Shown: piece by piece, positions 8,393 to 19,700 of the stretch
Layout of the letters: every line of letters begins with the position of its first letter
Position numbering within the stretch: the first letter of the stretch is position 1
NCBI GenBank assembly: GCA_001829185.1
Contig: MIAR01000042.1
Coordinates: forward strand, 1 to 54,963
Direction: 5' to 3'
Origin: Spirochaetes bacterium GWB1_60_80
Lineage (GTDB): Bacteria > Spirochaetota > Spirochaetia > Treponematales > UBA12059
DNA length: 54,963 bases
Translations under genes and position numbers: made by a program
The notes under the pieces: model-generated
What the model was told of the DNA's origin: nothing
The model's input: only the letters and a program-made list of their open reading frames with translations
The model's database searches: none

Positions 8393-8473
8393 CAAAACCA
8401 CCCATCTAAAACGGCGTGTCGGAATCAGAGCCCCCTGAAAAAGAATCCAGGCGCTCTTCGTGGCTGCCGGCGG

Positions 8474-8614
8474 CTTTAACAGGTTGTTGAAAAAGCCGGT
8501 TGCTTTCTCAACAACCTTAACAATTCCTCGCATAGCTTGCGCTATGCTGCGTAATTGTACCGGCTTTTGAAGTGTTGAAAAGCCGCATCCGCGTTTTTCA
8601 ACACCCTGTTAAAG
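8474..8614. repeat. 141-bp inverted-repeat element with internal hairpins
   Basis: The ends are 21-base inverted repeats with one mismatch (8474-8494 against 8594-8614; sequence CTTTAACAGG-K-TGTTGAAAAA). Inside are three smaller hairpins: GGTTGTTGA/TCAACAACC on the left, GCATAGC-TTGC-GCTATGC in the centre, and GTGTTGAAAA/TTTTCAACAC on the right. Bases 8550-8608 recur in reverse orientation at 29068-29126 with 57 of 59 bases identical. This is a dispersed, structured repeat of the REP/MITE kind. It occupies most of the gap between MbtH and the first synthetase (8393-8714), where nothing else was recognised, and it could attenuate transcription or stabilise the mRNA. Confidence 0.8.
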
Positions 8615-8714
8615 TCGGCAATCGCGCTGCCATGCTGTAGGCGTGATCGAGGCACGGTCATTTGATTGGCCGTCTCCTGAGTGCATTATTGAACAACCCG
8701 GGGAGGGCGGCGCC

Positions 8715-11700
8715 ATGATGGTCAGCGAAAATAATACAAACCGGCCGGCCGAGGCCAGCCTGGTTGAGCTTTTCCAGCGTCAGGCCGAGTGCCGACCAGA
8801 GGCGCCGGCCTTAGTGGGCGAGGATGGCAGCCTCAGCTACCGTCAACTGGCGGAGCGATCTAGTCGACTGGCCGACCGTTTAGTCGAACTAGGCGCGGCC
8901 CCCGAGGCGCCGATAGTCGTGCTGCTGGAGCGTTCCCTGGACCTGACCGTCACCATGATGGCCGTGTTGCTCTCCGGTGCCGTTTACGTGCCGCTCGATC
9001 CGGAGTATCCAGACGAGCGCTTGCGCTTTATCCTCGATGACCTGGCCGGCGGCTATGGCCAGCCACCGCTGCTGATCAGTCAGCCCAGCTTGGCACCGCG
9101 CTTGGCTGGCTTGAAGGCTCGGATTTTGTACTGCGCCGAATCGGCAGGCGAGCGGCTTGACGGAATGCCGCCCAGCCCGGCTGCCTGGTCGTCCACCTCC
9201 CGATCGGGCAATGCCGCCTATATTATCTATACATCCGGCTCGACCGGGCGCCCCAAGGGGGTGCTGGTGGAGCATGGGGCCCTGGCGGCGCATTGCCAGG
9301 CCATGGTCAAGCATTACGAAATAAGGCCGGCCGACCGTATCCTGCAATTCGCTTCCAGCAGTTTCGACGTGTCGCTCGAACAGACTTTCGCGGCCTTGCT
9401 GAGCGGCGCCTGCCTGGTAGTGCGGGGGGCCTATCTTTGGGAACCGGCCCGTTTCCGCGAAATGGCCAGTCGCTTCGGCCTGACGGTGGCCGATCTGTCG
9501 CCGGCTTATCTGCACCAGTTGGCTCTCGACTGGCGCGATTACCCGCAGCCCGCGCCGGACCTGCGTTTAGTGATCGTTGGCGGCGAAGCCCTTCGACCGG
9601 AAACCCTGGCCTTGTGGCGGCAATTAGCCTTGCATTCCGTGCGCTTGGTCAACGCCTATGGCCCGACCGAGGCCGTCATTACGGCTACGGCCGCCGAGCT
9701 TGGCCGCCCTGGCGCCGAGCTGAGCATTGGCCGCCCCTTGCCCGGCCGCCAAACCTATCTGCTCGACGACCGGTTGCGGCCCGTGCCGGCCGGCCAGATC
9801 GGCGAGTTGTATCTGGGCGGCGACTGTCTGGCGCGCGGCTATCTGAACCGACCCGCCTTAACGGCCGAGCGCTTCCTGCCCGATCCTTTTTCCGGTCGGC
9901 CCGGCGCCCGCCTGTACCGGACCGGCGACCTGGCCCGGCTTCTGGCCGACGGCAGCATCGCTTTTGTGGGCCGCGACGATGGCCAGGTCAAGATCCGCGG
10001 CTTCCGTATCGAGCTTGGCGAAGTCGAGGCCCGTCTGCATAGCCATCCGGGGCTGCTGGAAGCCGCCGTAATAGCCCGCGAAGCGGCCGATGGCGCTACC
10101 TTCCTGGCCGCCTATTATGTAGGCGCGGCCGATGTCTCGCCCGGGAAGCTGCGCGCCTACCTGGCCGAGGCCCTGCCAGACTATATGATACCTGCGGCCT
10201 ATGTCCGGCTGCCGGCCTTGCCGCGCGGCGTCAACCAGAAATTGGACCGTGCGGCACTGCCGCCGCCTGATCAGGGCGATTACGCCCGGCGGGCCTATCA
10301 AGCGCCTTTGGGCGAAATGGAAGAGGTTGTCGCGGCTATCTGGTCCGAGGTGCTCAAGGCGGAGCGAGTCGGCCGGGATGATGATTTTTTCGCCTTGGGC
10401 GGGCATTCCCTGCTGACGGTCCAGGTTTTATCGCGTCTTCGGCAAAGGCTCGGCCTCGAAGTGGCCATCGGCCAGGTTTTTGAACAGCCGGTTCTGGCCG
10501 ACTTTGCGGCCAGCCTCGTCAAGGCCGAACGGGCCTTCCCGGAACCGAAAGCCATCGTTCCCCGACCGCCGCGCCTGCCGCTGTCCCTGGCCCAACAGCG
10601 CCTATGGTTTCTGGCCCAGATGAAGGGCGGCAGCCAGGCTTACCATATCCCGGAAATATTGAAGCTGCGCGGCCGCCTGGATAAGGCCGCCCTGCGTCGG
10701 GCGCTGGATCGCATCGTTCAGCGCCACGAGGCCCTGCGGACCAGCTTTGGCTTGCTGGATGACGAACCCGTCCAATTGATCGCTCCCGCGGCCGGCGCCA
10801 GCTGTAGCCTGCTGGAGCAATCGGCCATCGATCCGGCCGCGCTGGCGGCCATCATCGCCGAAGAGGCGGCGGCGGCTTTCGACCTGGAGCGGGGGCCGCC
10901 GCTGCGCGGCCGGCTGGTTGCCGAGTCCGACGACTTGCATACCCTGCTGGTGACTATGCATCACATCGTTTCCGACGGCTGGTCGGTGGCGGTCTTCGTC
11001 GACGAACTGAGCGCCTTGTACAGCGCCTTCTGCCGGAACGGTGATGACCCCTTGCCGCCTTTGGACCTGCAGTACGCCGATTACGCCCTCTGGCAACGCG
11101 CCTGGCTGAGCGGCCCGCGCCTGGAGCGCCAGGCCGAATACTGGAAAGGCAACCTGACCGGCGCGCCAGAACTGCTTTCCCTGCCCACCGACCGCCCGCG
11201 CGCGGCCGAGCAGGGCTTCGCCGGGCGGATGATCGGCTTTCAGCTCGATGCCGGTTTGACGGCGGCGCTCAAAGGCCTCAGTCAGCGCCACGGGGCCACC
11301 CTGTTCATGACCTTGCTGGCTGGCTGGGCCGGCCTGCTCAGCCGGCTGTGCGGACAGAACGATATCGTCATCGGCACGCCCAGCGCCAATCGGGGCTGTA
11401 CCGGGATCGAGGGCCTGATCGGTTTCTTTGTCAACACCCTGGCGCTTCGTCTGCGCCTGAGCGATGAAATGACGGTAGCGCAGCTGATAGCCTGCGCCAA
11501 GGCCCAGGCTATCGGCGGTCAGGAAAACCAGGATATTCCTTTTGAACGAGTCGTGGAATTGGTCAATCCGGCCCGCAGCCTGGCCCATAATCCCTTGTTC
11601 CAGGTAATGTTCGTTTGGCAGAATACGCCGCCGATTGTCCCGGAGCTGCCGGAGTTGACTCTGGAATACCAGCCCGCCGCGCCGCATAGTACGGCCAAGG

Positions 11701-13778
11701 CGGACCTGGCCTTGACCCTCGAAGAAAGCGGCCAGACTCTGCGTGGCGAGCTGGCCTATTCGAGCGCCCTCTTCGACGAAGCCACCATCCAGCGGCTGAT
11801 AAGCCAGCTGCGGACCTTGCTGACCGGCCTGGCGGCCGACGAAACAGCCTGCCTGGCAACCTTACCCCTGCTGAATGAGGCCGAGCGTAAGCAAGTGCTG
11901 CGGGACTGGAATTCCACAGATAAAAATCTTCGTTGCGAACTGCCCATTATCAGGCGCTTCGAGGAGCAGGCCGTTCGGACGCCAGGGCGGGTAGCCTTGG
12001 CCCAGGGACCGCGCCATCTGGATTACCGGGAACTCAATGGCCGGGCTAATCAGTTGGCGCGATACCTGCAAAGCCTGGGCCTGGAGAGCGAAGGGCGCTT
12101 GGCTATTTGCCTGGAACGCTCGCCGGAGGTGGTGGTGGCCATGCTAGCCGCCTGGAAACTCGGCGCCGCCTACGTTTCGCTCGATCCAGCCTATCCGGCC
12201 GAACGCCTGTCGGCCATTCTGCTCGATTCAGCCGCGTCCGTTTTTCTGGCGCGGGGCAGTACACTCGGGCTTTTGGCTGGCCAGGCGACGGCTCCCCAGG
12301 CCGTCGATGCCGCGCAACTGGCCGAGCTGGGCGCCGGTTTTTCGGACGCCAATCTGCCGGCCCAGCTCGCGGCCGCCCGCGCCGATAGTCTAGCCTATAT
12401 CATCTATACCTCTGGTTCCACCGGCGCCCCCAAGGGCGTCGCCGCCTTACAGCGCAGCCTGCCGAACTTGCTGGAATGGTATATCGAGGAAACCGGGCTC
12501 GGCCCGGCGGACGTGGTCTTGGTCAGTACCCCGTTGAGCTTTGACCTGAGCCAGCGTAATGTCTTCGCCCCCCTCCTGGTCGGCGCCAGTCTGCGGCTTT
12601 CGGAAGGCGCCTTTAACCCGAACGGGCTGGCCGATCTGATCAGTGACCAAGCCGTGTCCTTCATGAATCTGACGCCGAGTGCCGGCTTCGCCATTCTGGA
12701 CTCCGGCGGCCGGGAGCGGCTGTCCAGCCTGCGTTGCGTCGTCTTCGGCGGCGAGGCCTTGGCGGCTGGCCGCTTGCAGGAGTGGCCGGAGCCGCGGCCG
12801 CAATTCATCAACGGCTATGGACCAAGCGAGTGCAGCGGCATCAGCGCCTGGCACCGCCTGTCCGCCGACCTTGCCAGCTATCAAGGCGCGACCGTCCCCA
12901 TCGGCCGGCCTATCCCCAATACCCGCCTCTATCTCCTGGATCGGCGCCGCCAGGCCGTGCCGATCGGTGTCGTCGGCGAACTGTATATCGGCGGCGCCCC
13001 GGTGGCCGCGGGCTACTGGAACAGCCCGCGCCTAACGGCCGAGAAATTCCTGGCTGACCCCTTTTGCGGCTTGCCGGGCGAGCGGATGTTCAAGACCGGC
13101 GACCTGGGCCGCTTCCGGGCCGATGGCCAGCTGGAGTTTTTGGGCCGTGAAGACTTCCAGGTCAAGCTGCGCGGCTTTCGTATCGAGCTGGCGGAGATCG
13201 AGGCCGCTTTGTTGGCCTGTCCGGAGGTGCGCGAGGCGGTGGCCCTGGCCAGGCAGGATGGCGCCGCCGAGCCTCGCCTGGTGGCCTACTATGTCGCCGA
13301 CCAGGCCTTGGCAGTTGCGGAACTACGGTCGCAGCTGGCTGAGCGCTTGCCGGAGTATATGGTCCCGGCGGCTTTCGTGTTTTTGACGGCCCTGCCGCTT
13401 AACGCCAACGGCAAGCTGGATCGGTCAGCCTTGCCAGTGCCCCAGGCCGGCGCCTTCGCCCAGCGCCGCTTCGAGGCGCCGCAAGGCGAGATCGAGCTTG
13501 GCCTGGCCGCCATGTGGTCCGAGTTGCTGGGGGTCGATCCGGTCGGCCGGCACGATAATTTTTTTGAGCTCGGTGGCCATTCGCTGCTGAGCGTTAAGCT
13601 CTGCCTGCGCGCCAACCAACGCTTCGATATCGACCTGGCACTGACCAGCGTCTTCAAATTCCCGACGCTGGCCGCCTTGGCCGACGAAATACTGAATCTG
13701 AAGCTGGCTGCTTTCGACCCGGCTGACTTGGCCGCTTTGGCCGACGGAGTTTTCGAGGAAGGAACGGATAATAATTGA
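8715..13778 (+). CDS. nonribosomal peptide synthetase, modules 1-2 (A-T-C-A-T)
   Basis: 1687 residues. Domain order: adenylation A1 (about 15-515), carrier T1 (LGGHSLL, phosphopantetheine Ser565), condensation C (about 610-1040; HHIVSDG at 749-755), A2 (about 1065-1570) and T2 (LGGHSLL, Ser1623). There is no starter condensation domain, so synthesis should begin with a free amino acid. Pocket residues read by eye: A1 D-V-E-D-I-G-A-I-T, whose extra acidic residues suggest a basic substrate (Orn, Lys or Arg); A2 D-L-R-N-V-G-G-G-I, unlike codes I know. The A10 lysines are present (NQKLDR, NGKLDR). Start: ATG at 8715 after GGGAGGG; an adjacent ATG at 8718 is equally possible. The chain ends with an acidic tail just before the second synthetase. 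No epimerase domain. Confidence 0.95.
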   Translation: MMVSENNTNRPAEASLVELFQRQAECRPEAPALVGEDGSLSYRQLAERSSRLADRLVELGAAPEAPIVVLLERSLDLTVTMMAVLLSGAVYVPLDPEYPDERLRFILDDLAGGYGQPPLLISQPSLAPRLAGLKARILYCAESAGERLDGMPPSPAAWSSTSRSGNAAYIIYTSGSTGRPKGVLVEHGALAAHCQAMVKHYEIRPADRILQFASSSFDVSLEQTFAALLSGACLVVRGAYLWEPARFREMASRFGLTVADLSPAYLHQLALDWRDYPQPAPDLRLVIVGGEALRPETLALWRQLALHSVRLVNAYGPTEAVITATAAELGRPGAELSIGRPLPGRQTYLLDDRLRPVPAGQIGELYLGGDCLARGYLNRPALTAERFLPDPFSGRPGARLYRTGDLARLLADGSIAFVGRDDGQVKIRGFRIELGEVEARLHSHPGLLEAAVIAREAADGATFLAAYYVGAADVSPGKLRAYLAEALPDYMIPAAYVRLPALPRGVNQKLDRAALPPPDQGDYARRAYQAPLGEMEEVVAAIWSEVLKAERVGRDDDFFALGGHSLLTVQVLSRLRQRLGLEVAIGQVFEQPVLADFAASLVKAERAFPEPKAIVPRPPRLPLSLAQQRLWFLAQMKGGSQAYHIPEILKLRGRLDKAALRRALDRIVQRHEALRTSFGLLDDEPVQLIAPAAGASCSLLEQSAIDPAALAAIIAEEAAAAFDLERGPPLRGRLVAESDDLHTLLVTMHHIVSDGWSVAVFVDELSALYSAFCRNGDDPLPPLDLQYADYALWQRAWLSGPRLERQAEYWKGNLTGAPELLSLPTDRPRAAEQGFAGRMIGFQLDAGLTAALKGLSQRHGATLFMTLLAGWAGLLSRLCGQNDIVIGTPSANRGCTGIEGLIGFFVNTLALRLRLSDEMTVAQLIACAKAQAIGGQENQDIPFERVVELVNPARSLAHNPLFQVMFVWQNTPPIVPELPELTLEYQPAAPHSTAKADLALTLEESGQTLRGELAYSSALFDEATIQRLISQLRTLLTGLAADETACLATLPLLNEAERKQVLRDWNSTDKNLRCELPIIRRFEEQAVRTPGRVALAQGPRHLDYRELNGRANQLARYLQSLGLESEGRLAICLERSPEVVVAMLAAWKLGAAYVSLDPAYPAERLSAILLDSAASVFLARGSTLGLLAGQATAPQAVDAAQLAELGAGFSDANLPAQLAAARADSLAYIIYTSGSTGAPKGVAALQRSLPNLLEWYIEETGLGPADVVLVSTPLSFDLSQRNVFAPLLVGASLRLSEGAFNPNGLADLISDQAVSFMNLTPSAGFAILDSGGRERLSSLRCVVFGGEALAAGRLQEWPEPRPQFINGYGPSECSGISAWHRLSADLASYQGATVPIGRPIPNTRLYLLDRRRQAVPIGVVGELYIGGAPVAAGYWNSPRLTAEKFLADPFCGLPGERMFKTGDLGRFRADGQLEFLGREDFQVKLRGFRIELAEIEAALLACPEVREAVALARQDGAAEPRLVAYYVADQALAVAELRSQLAERLPEYMVPAAFVFLTALPLNANGKLDRSALPVPQAGAFAQRRFEAPQGEIELGLAAMWSELLGVDPVGRHDNFFELGGHSLLSVKLCLRANQRFDIDLALTSVFKFPTLAALADEILNLKLAAFDPADLAALADGVFEEGTDNN

Positions 13779-13789
13779 AAAGCGGAAAC

Positions 13790-16700
13790 ATGGATGACAT
13801 CAAGAAATTAACGGCCGAGGAACGCCTGCGTTTACTCAAGAAGGCCGAGGCGGCCCGTTTGGTCAGCAAGCCCAGCGGCCTGGCCGCCATTCCAGCCGCG
13901 CCCAGGCAGGCCGTGATGCCGTTGTCTTTTGCCCAAGGCCGCTTGTGGTTCCTGGCCCAAATCGAGGGCGGCAGCCAAGCCTACCATATTCCGTTCGGCG
14001 TGCGCCTGCGCGGCCGCTTGGATATACCAGCCCTGCGGCGGGCCCTGGATAGCCTGGTCGAGCGCCACGAAGCCCTGCGCACCGCTTTCGTGGCGGTCGA
14101 TGGCCAGCCAGGCCAGCGCATCGTAGCGGCCGGGGAGTTCGGTTTTCCGTTAGCCGAGGAGTCGACCAGTGACGCGCTTCAGCTCGAGGCCATAGTTCGC
14201 CGTGAATCGGCCGCCGCCTTCGACCTGGAGCGGGCCCCCCTGGTCCGCGGCCGCCTGGTACGGGAAGCCGACGAGGTGCACAGCCTGCTGGTTACCATGC
14301 ATCACATCGTTTCCGATGGTTGGTCGATGAATGTCTTCGTCGAGGAGTTGAGCGTTCTATATAACGCCTACACCCAGGGTTTGGCCAATCCATTGGTACC
14401 CTTGGTCATCCACTATGCCGATTACGCCGTCTGGCAGCGGTCCTTCCTGTCCGGCGATCGGCTGGAGCGCCAGGCTGGCTTCTGGCGCGATAGCCTGCGC
14501 GGCGCGCCGGAGCTGCTTACCCTGCCGCTGGATCGGCCAAGGCCGGCCGATCCGGATTACGCTGGCGGCTTGCTGGCTTTCAAGTTGGAGGCTTCCCTAA
14601 CCACCCGTTTGCGCGATTTGGGCCGACGGCAAGGCGCCAGCCTTTTCATGACTTTGCTGGCGGCATGGGCGGCCTTGATGAGTCGCCTGTCCGGGCAAAC
14701 CGAGGTCGTGGTCGGCACGCCGTCGGCCAATCGCGGCCGCCCGGAGATCGAGGGGCTGATCGGATTCTTCGTCAACACCCTGCCGTTGCGCCTTAACCTG
14801 GAAGACGATCCGACGGTGGCCGAGCTGATCGACCAAACCAAGCGCGTCGCCCTGGCGGCCCAGGAAAACCAGGACCTGCCCTTCGAGCAGATCGTCGACG
14901 CCGTCAAACCGGCGCGCAGCCTGGCTTACACGCCGCTCTTCCAGACGCTGTTCGCCTGGCAAAAGGACGAACAGCGCGAGCTGAACCTGGACGGTCTGGA
15001 ACAGCAGAGCCTCGGCCAAAACGGCCCGGCCATCGCCAAATTCGACCTGAGCCTCCTGGTCTGGGAAACCGAGGCCGAGCTGGAGTGCGGCCTGGAATAC
15101 GCTACCGCCCTCTTTGATACGGCCAGCGCCGAGCGTCTGGCGGACTATTACCGCCGCTTGTTGACTAGCATGGTGGCCGACGATGGGCAAGCCATCGCCG
15201 ACTTGCCGCTGCTGGACCAATCGGCCGCCCGGCGGCTCTTGGAAACCTGGAACGACACGGCGCTGGCCTGGCCGGACCGGAGCCGCTTGACCGAGCTGGT
15301 GGCGGCCCAGGCCGCGCGTCGGCCGGAGGCCATTGCCCTGATGCATGGCTCTTCTGAGCTGAGCTATGGTCAGCTCAATCGGCGGGCCAATCGCCTGGCC
15401 CGGCATCTGCAGGCTTTAGGGATCGCGCCGGGCAGCCGAGTGGCCATCTGCCTGGAACGCGGCATCGACCTGATCATTGCCCTGGTGGCCGTCCTGAAAG
15501 CCGGCGCGGCCTACGTACCCCTGGATCCGGCCTATCCAGCCGATCGGCTGGCCTATATGCTGGACAACGCCAAGGTCAGCTTGGTCTTGAGCCAATCCAG
15601 CCTGCTTTGCGCATTACCGCCGGGTGCTGGCCGACTAGTCTGCCTGGATCGCGATGGCGACGCTTGGCAAGGTCTGTCCGGCGATGAGCCGACCGGTAGC
15701 GGCGGCGACGAGGCTGACCTGGTTTATGTGATATATACTTCCGGCTCGACCGGCCAGCCTAAAGGCGTGGCCATGACGGCCGGCGCCATGGGTAATTTGA
15801 TCCGCTGGCAGATGGAGCGCGGCCCGGCCGGGAAGGCCGCCCGAACCCTGCAGTATTCGCCTATCAGCTTCGACGTCTCCTTTCAGGAAATCTTCGCTAC
15901 CCTCTGCGCCGGCCAAACCTTGGTACTGGTCGACGATGAGACGCGGCGCGATGCCCGGGCTTTGCTGCGCACCTTGGGCGAGTTCGCCGTCGAGCGCCTC
16001 TTTTTGCCCTTTATCGCCCTGGACCAGTTAGCCGACGCGGCGGCGGCCGGCGGCAGCCTGCCCAAGGCCATGCGGCACATCATTACCGCCGGCGAACAGC
16101 TGAAGGCGACCGCCAATCTGCGCGATTTGTTGCGCCGCCTGCCGGAATGCCGCCTGGAAAACCAGTATGGGCCGAGCGAGAGCCACGTCGTAACGGCCTA
16201 CACCCTGCCGGCCGCCCCGGCTGACTGGCCGGACTTGCCGCCCATCGGCCGGCCTATCGCCAATAGCCGGGTCTATATCCTGGACGCCAATTTCGAACCG
16301 GTCCCGGTCGGGGTCAGCGGCGAAATTTATCTGGCCGGGGTTTGCCTGGCCGCCGGCTACCTTGATCGACCGGAGCTGACGGCCGAGCGCTTTACGGTCG
16401 GCCGTCTGGCCGCCCGGCCGGCGGAACGTCTGTATAAAACCGGCGACCTGGGGCGCTACCTGGCGGACGGATCCATCGAATTCCTGGGCCGCCGTGATTT
16501 TCAGGTTAAACTGCGCGGTTACCGGGTTGAGCTGGGAGAGATCGAGGCTCGGCTGTTGGATCACGCGGCGGTGCGCGAAGCTGTTGTGCTGGCCCGCGAC
16601 TTCGCCCCTGGCGACATCCGGCTGGTGGCTTATTTTGTCGAAAGGCAGTCGATCGGCGTCGAGGCCCTGCGCGCCCACCTGCTGCAGCGCCTGCCGGAAT

Positions 16701-19700
16701 ACATGATCCCGGCCGCCTTCGTGCGGCTGGACGCGCTGCCGCTATCGCCGAATGGCAAGCTGGAACGGGCCGCCCTGCCGGCGCCAGACGCGATGGCCTT
16801 TGCCAGCCGCGCTTTCGAGCCGCCCATCGGGTCCGTCGAGGCGCGGGTGGCCGCCATCTGGCAGGAAGTGCTGGCTATCGAGCGGGTAGGGCGGGGCGAT
16901 AGCTTTTTCGAGCTGGGGGGCCATTCACTTTTGGCTACCCAGGTGATTGCCCGCCTGCGGCAGGCCTTTGCCGTGGAATTGCCATTACGCGCCATTTTCA
17001 AGGCGCCGATCCTGTCTCAGTTGGCCGAAGCCATCCAGTCCGCCTTGAGGGCTGACGGCCGGCAGGACTCCGGCTCGATTTTGCCCGTGGCCGCCGATTG
17101 TCAATCCGCAGACACGGATACCTTCCTGTCTTCGGCTCAGGAGCGGCTCTGGTTTCTGTACCAGATGGACAGGACCAGCGCCAGCTTCAATATCCCCGAA
17201 GGTTTTAGTGTCGAAGGCCCGCTCAACCTAGCCGCCCTGGAAAAGGCCGGCAATGCCATTTTGGAGCGCCATGAGGTATTGCGCACTGTCTTTCAGGTCC
17301 GGGAATCAGACGCTGGCGGTGGCGGGGTGAGCCTGAAGAGCCATCCCGCGCCCCGCTTGGCAATCTGCCCGGTCGACTTACGAGGCCTGCCGCCTGAAGA
17401 ACGCGCGCCAGCGGCCCTTGACCGACTGCGCGCCGAGTCGCTGTTGCCCTTCGACCTGGAGCAAGACCTGATGCTGCGCCTGCTCGTGGTTCAGCTGGCG
17501 GAGGACTGGCATTACCTGCTGGTCTGCATGCACCATATCGCGGCCGATGGCTGGTCGTTGAGCTCGGTCTTTTTCGGCGAGCTGGCCGAGCTGTACCGCG
17601 CCTTTTGCCAGGGGCAAAGCCTGTCCCTGCCGCCCCTGCCTATCCAGTACCGGGATTATGCCTGCTGGCAGCGCGGCCAATTGGACACCTCCCACCAGCA
17701 GATCCAGTTGGGCTATTGGCGAAACCGGCTGGCCGGCGCGCCAGAAGTCCTGTCCCTGCCTACCGACTTTCAGCGTCCCATCCAGCTAGGCTCCCAAGGC
17801 GCCAGCCTGGGCTTCGAACTCAGTCCCGTCTTGGGGCAGGCTATCCACGACCTGGCCGCCCGCAGCCAGACCACGCCCTTCATGGTCCTGCTGGCGGCTT
17901 TCGCGATCTGCCTGCAGCGCTATTCCGGGCAGGATGACATCGTGGTCGGCGCGCCCATCGCCGGCCGCGGCCAATTGGAGACCGAACGCCTGATTGGCAT
18001 GTTCATCAACAGCCTAGTATTGCGGGCTGACTTGTCCGGCGATCCGAGCGGCCTGGAATTGTTGGCCCGGGTGCGCGATCTGACCCTGGACGCCTACGAG
18101 AATCAGGACCTGCCCTTCGAGCGCGTCGTCGATGCCATCAATCCGCCGCGCAGCCTGAGCCATCACCCCATCTATCAAGTAACTTTTAATTACTTGAATT
18201 TACCCGGCCGGCCGCCGTCCCTGCCCGGCCTGCGGCTGGTCGATCTGGGTATCCATACTGAGACCGCCAAAACCGATTTGGGCATAGTCCTGGAGGAACG
18301 GGCCGGCCGTATCGAGGCGTCCGTTACCTATAACCTTGAGCTGTTCCAGCGCCAAACCGTAGCCGGCATGATGGACAGCTTCCAGTGCCTGCTCCGCGGT
18401 CTGGTGGCCGATCCGGCCGCCCCGATTTCCGGTCTGGCCATCATGGACGCTGATAGGCGGGAGCGCCTGATCGCCTCATGGCAAACCGGCGCCGAAGACC
18501 GAGTCGGGCCCAGTTGCATGCATGAGCTTTTCGAGCGCCAAGCGGAGCGCAGCCCGGAGGCTATCGCCGTCCGCTTCGAGGGCCAGTCCCTGAGCTACCG
18601 CCAATTCAACCAGCGCGCCAACCGCCTGGCCCGCTACCTGCGATCCCTGGGAGTCGGACCGGAATGCCGCGTCGGCTTGCTCGTCGAAAAATCAACCGAG
18701 GCCCTGGTCGCCCTTTTCGGCATCCTCAAGGCCGGCGGGGCCTACGTTCCGCTCGATCCGCAGTATCCGGCGCAGCGGATTCGCCTGATGCTCGAGGAGG
18801 CCGACGCGCGCTTCCTGGTCAGCAGCGCGGATTTGGCCGACCGCTGCCCGACGGCGGATGGCCCGGCGGCGGCTAGCCCGACGACGATACTGGTAGACCG
18901 CGACCAGGCGGCCATCGCCGCCTGCCAGCCGGACAATCTCGGCCTGAAGTTGGGTTCGGCGAATTTGTTTTATGTTTTATTCACATCCGGTTCCACTGGG
19001 CGCCCCAAGGGCGTGGCCGTCGAGCACCGGAATTACCTGAACTACTTCCTGGGGCTGATGCCCAGGCTGCGCCTGGAACCGGGCATGCAGTTCGCCATGG
19101 TTTCGACCCTGTCCACCGATTTGGGGACCATCCAGTTCTGGGCGCCGCTGGTGACCGGCGGGACCTGCCACCTGATATCCTACCAGCGGGCGACCGACCC
19201 GCAGGGGATGGCCGAGTATTTCAAGGACAACCGCATCGACGTCCTGAAGCTGGTACCGAGCCATTACGACGCCCTCCAAGGCGAGGCCGAGGCGGCTCCG
19301 ATCGTGCCGCGCCATCTGGTCATCTTCACCGGGGAGGCCAGCCATTGGGATACCGTCGCCAAGGTAAAGCGCCAGAACCCGGACTGCATCGTCCAGGACC
19401 ACTACGGCGTTACCGAAACGACCTGCGCCACCCTGGTGCGCGAGGTGGAGGGGGCGGCGCTGGCGGCGGCCGGCGGTTCGGCCACGCTCGCCCTGGGGTC
19501 GCCGCTGCCCAATGTCCGGGTCTACACGCTCGACGCCCGGTTTCAGCCGACGCCGCCGGGCGTGCCCGGCGAGCTGTGCATCGGCGGCGCCGGCGTTACC
19601 CGCGGCTACTGTGGCCGGCCGGCCCTGAGCGCCGAGCGTTTCGTGCCCGATCCGTTCAGCCCCGAGCCTGGCGCCCGCATGTATCGCACCGGCGACCTGG

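Noticed and set aside
8643..8714. GTG at 8643 as the start of the first synthetase
   Set aside because: No ribosome site, and the extra 24 residues are unlike any NRPS N-terminus; ATG 8715 follows GGGAGGG.
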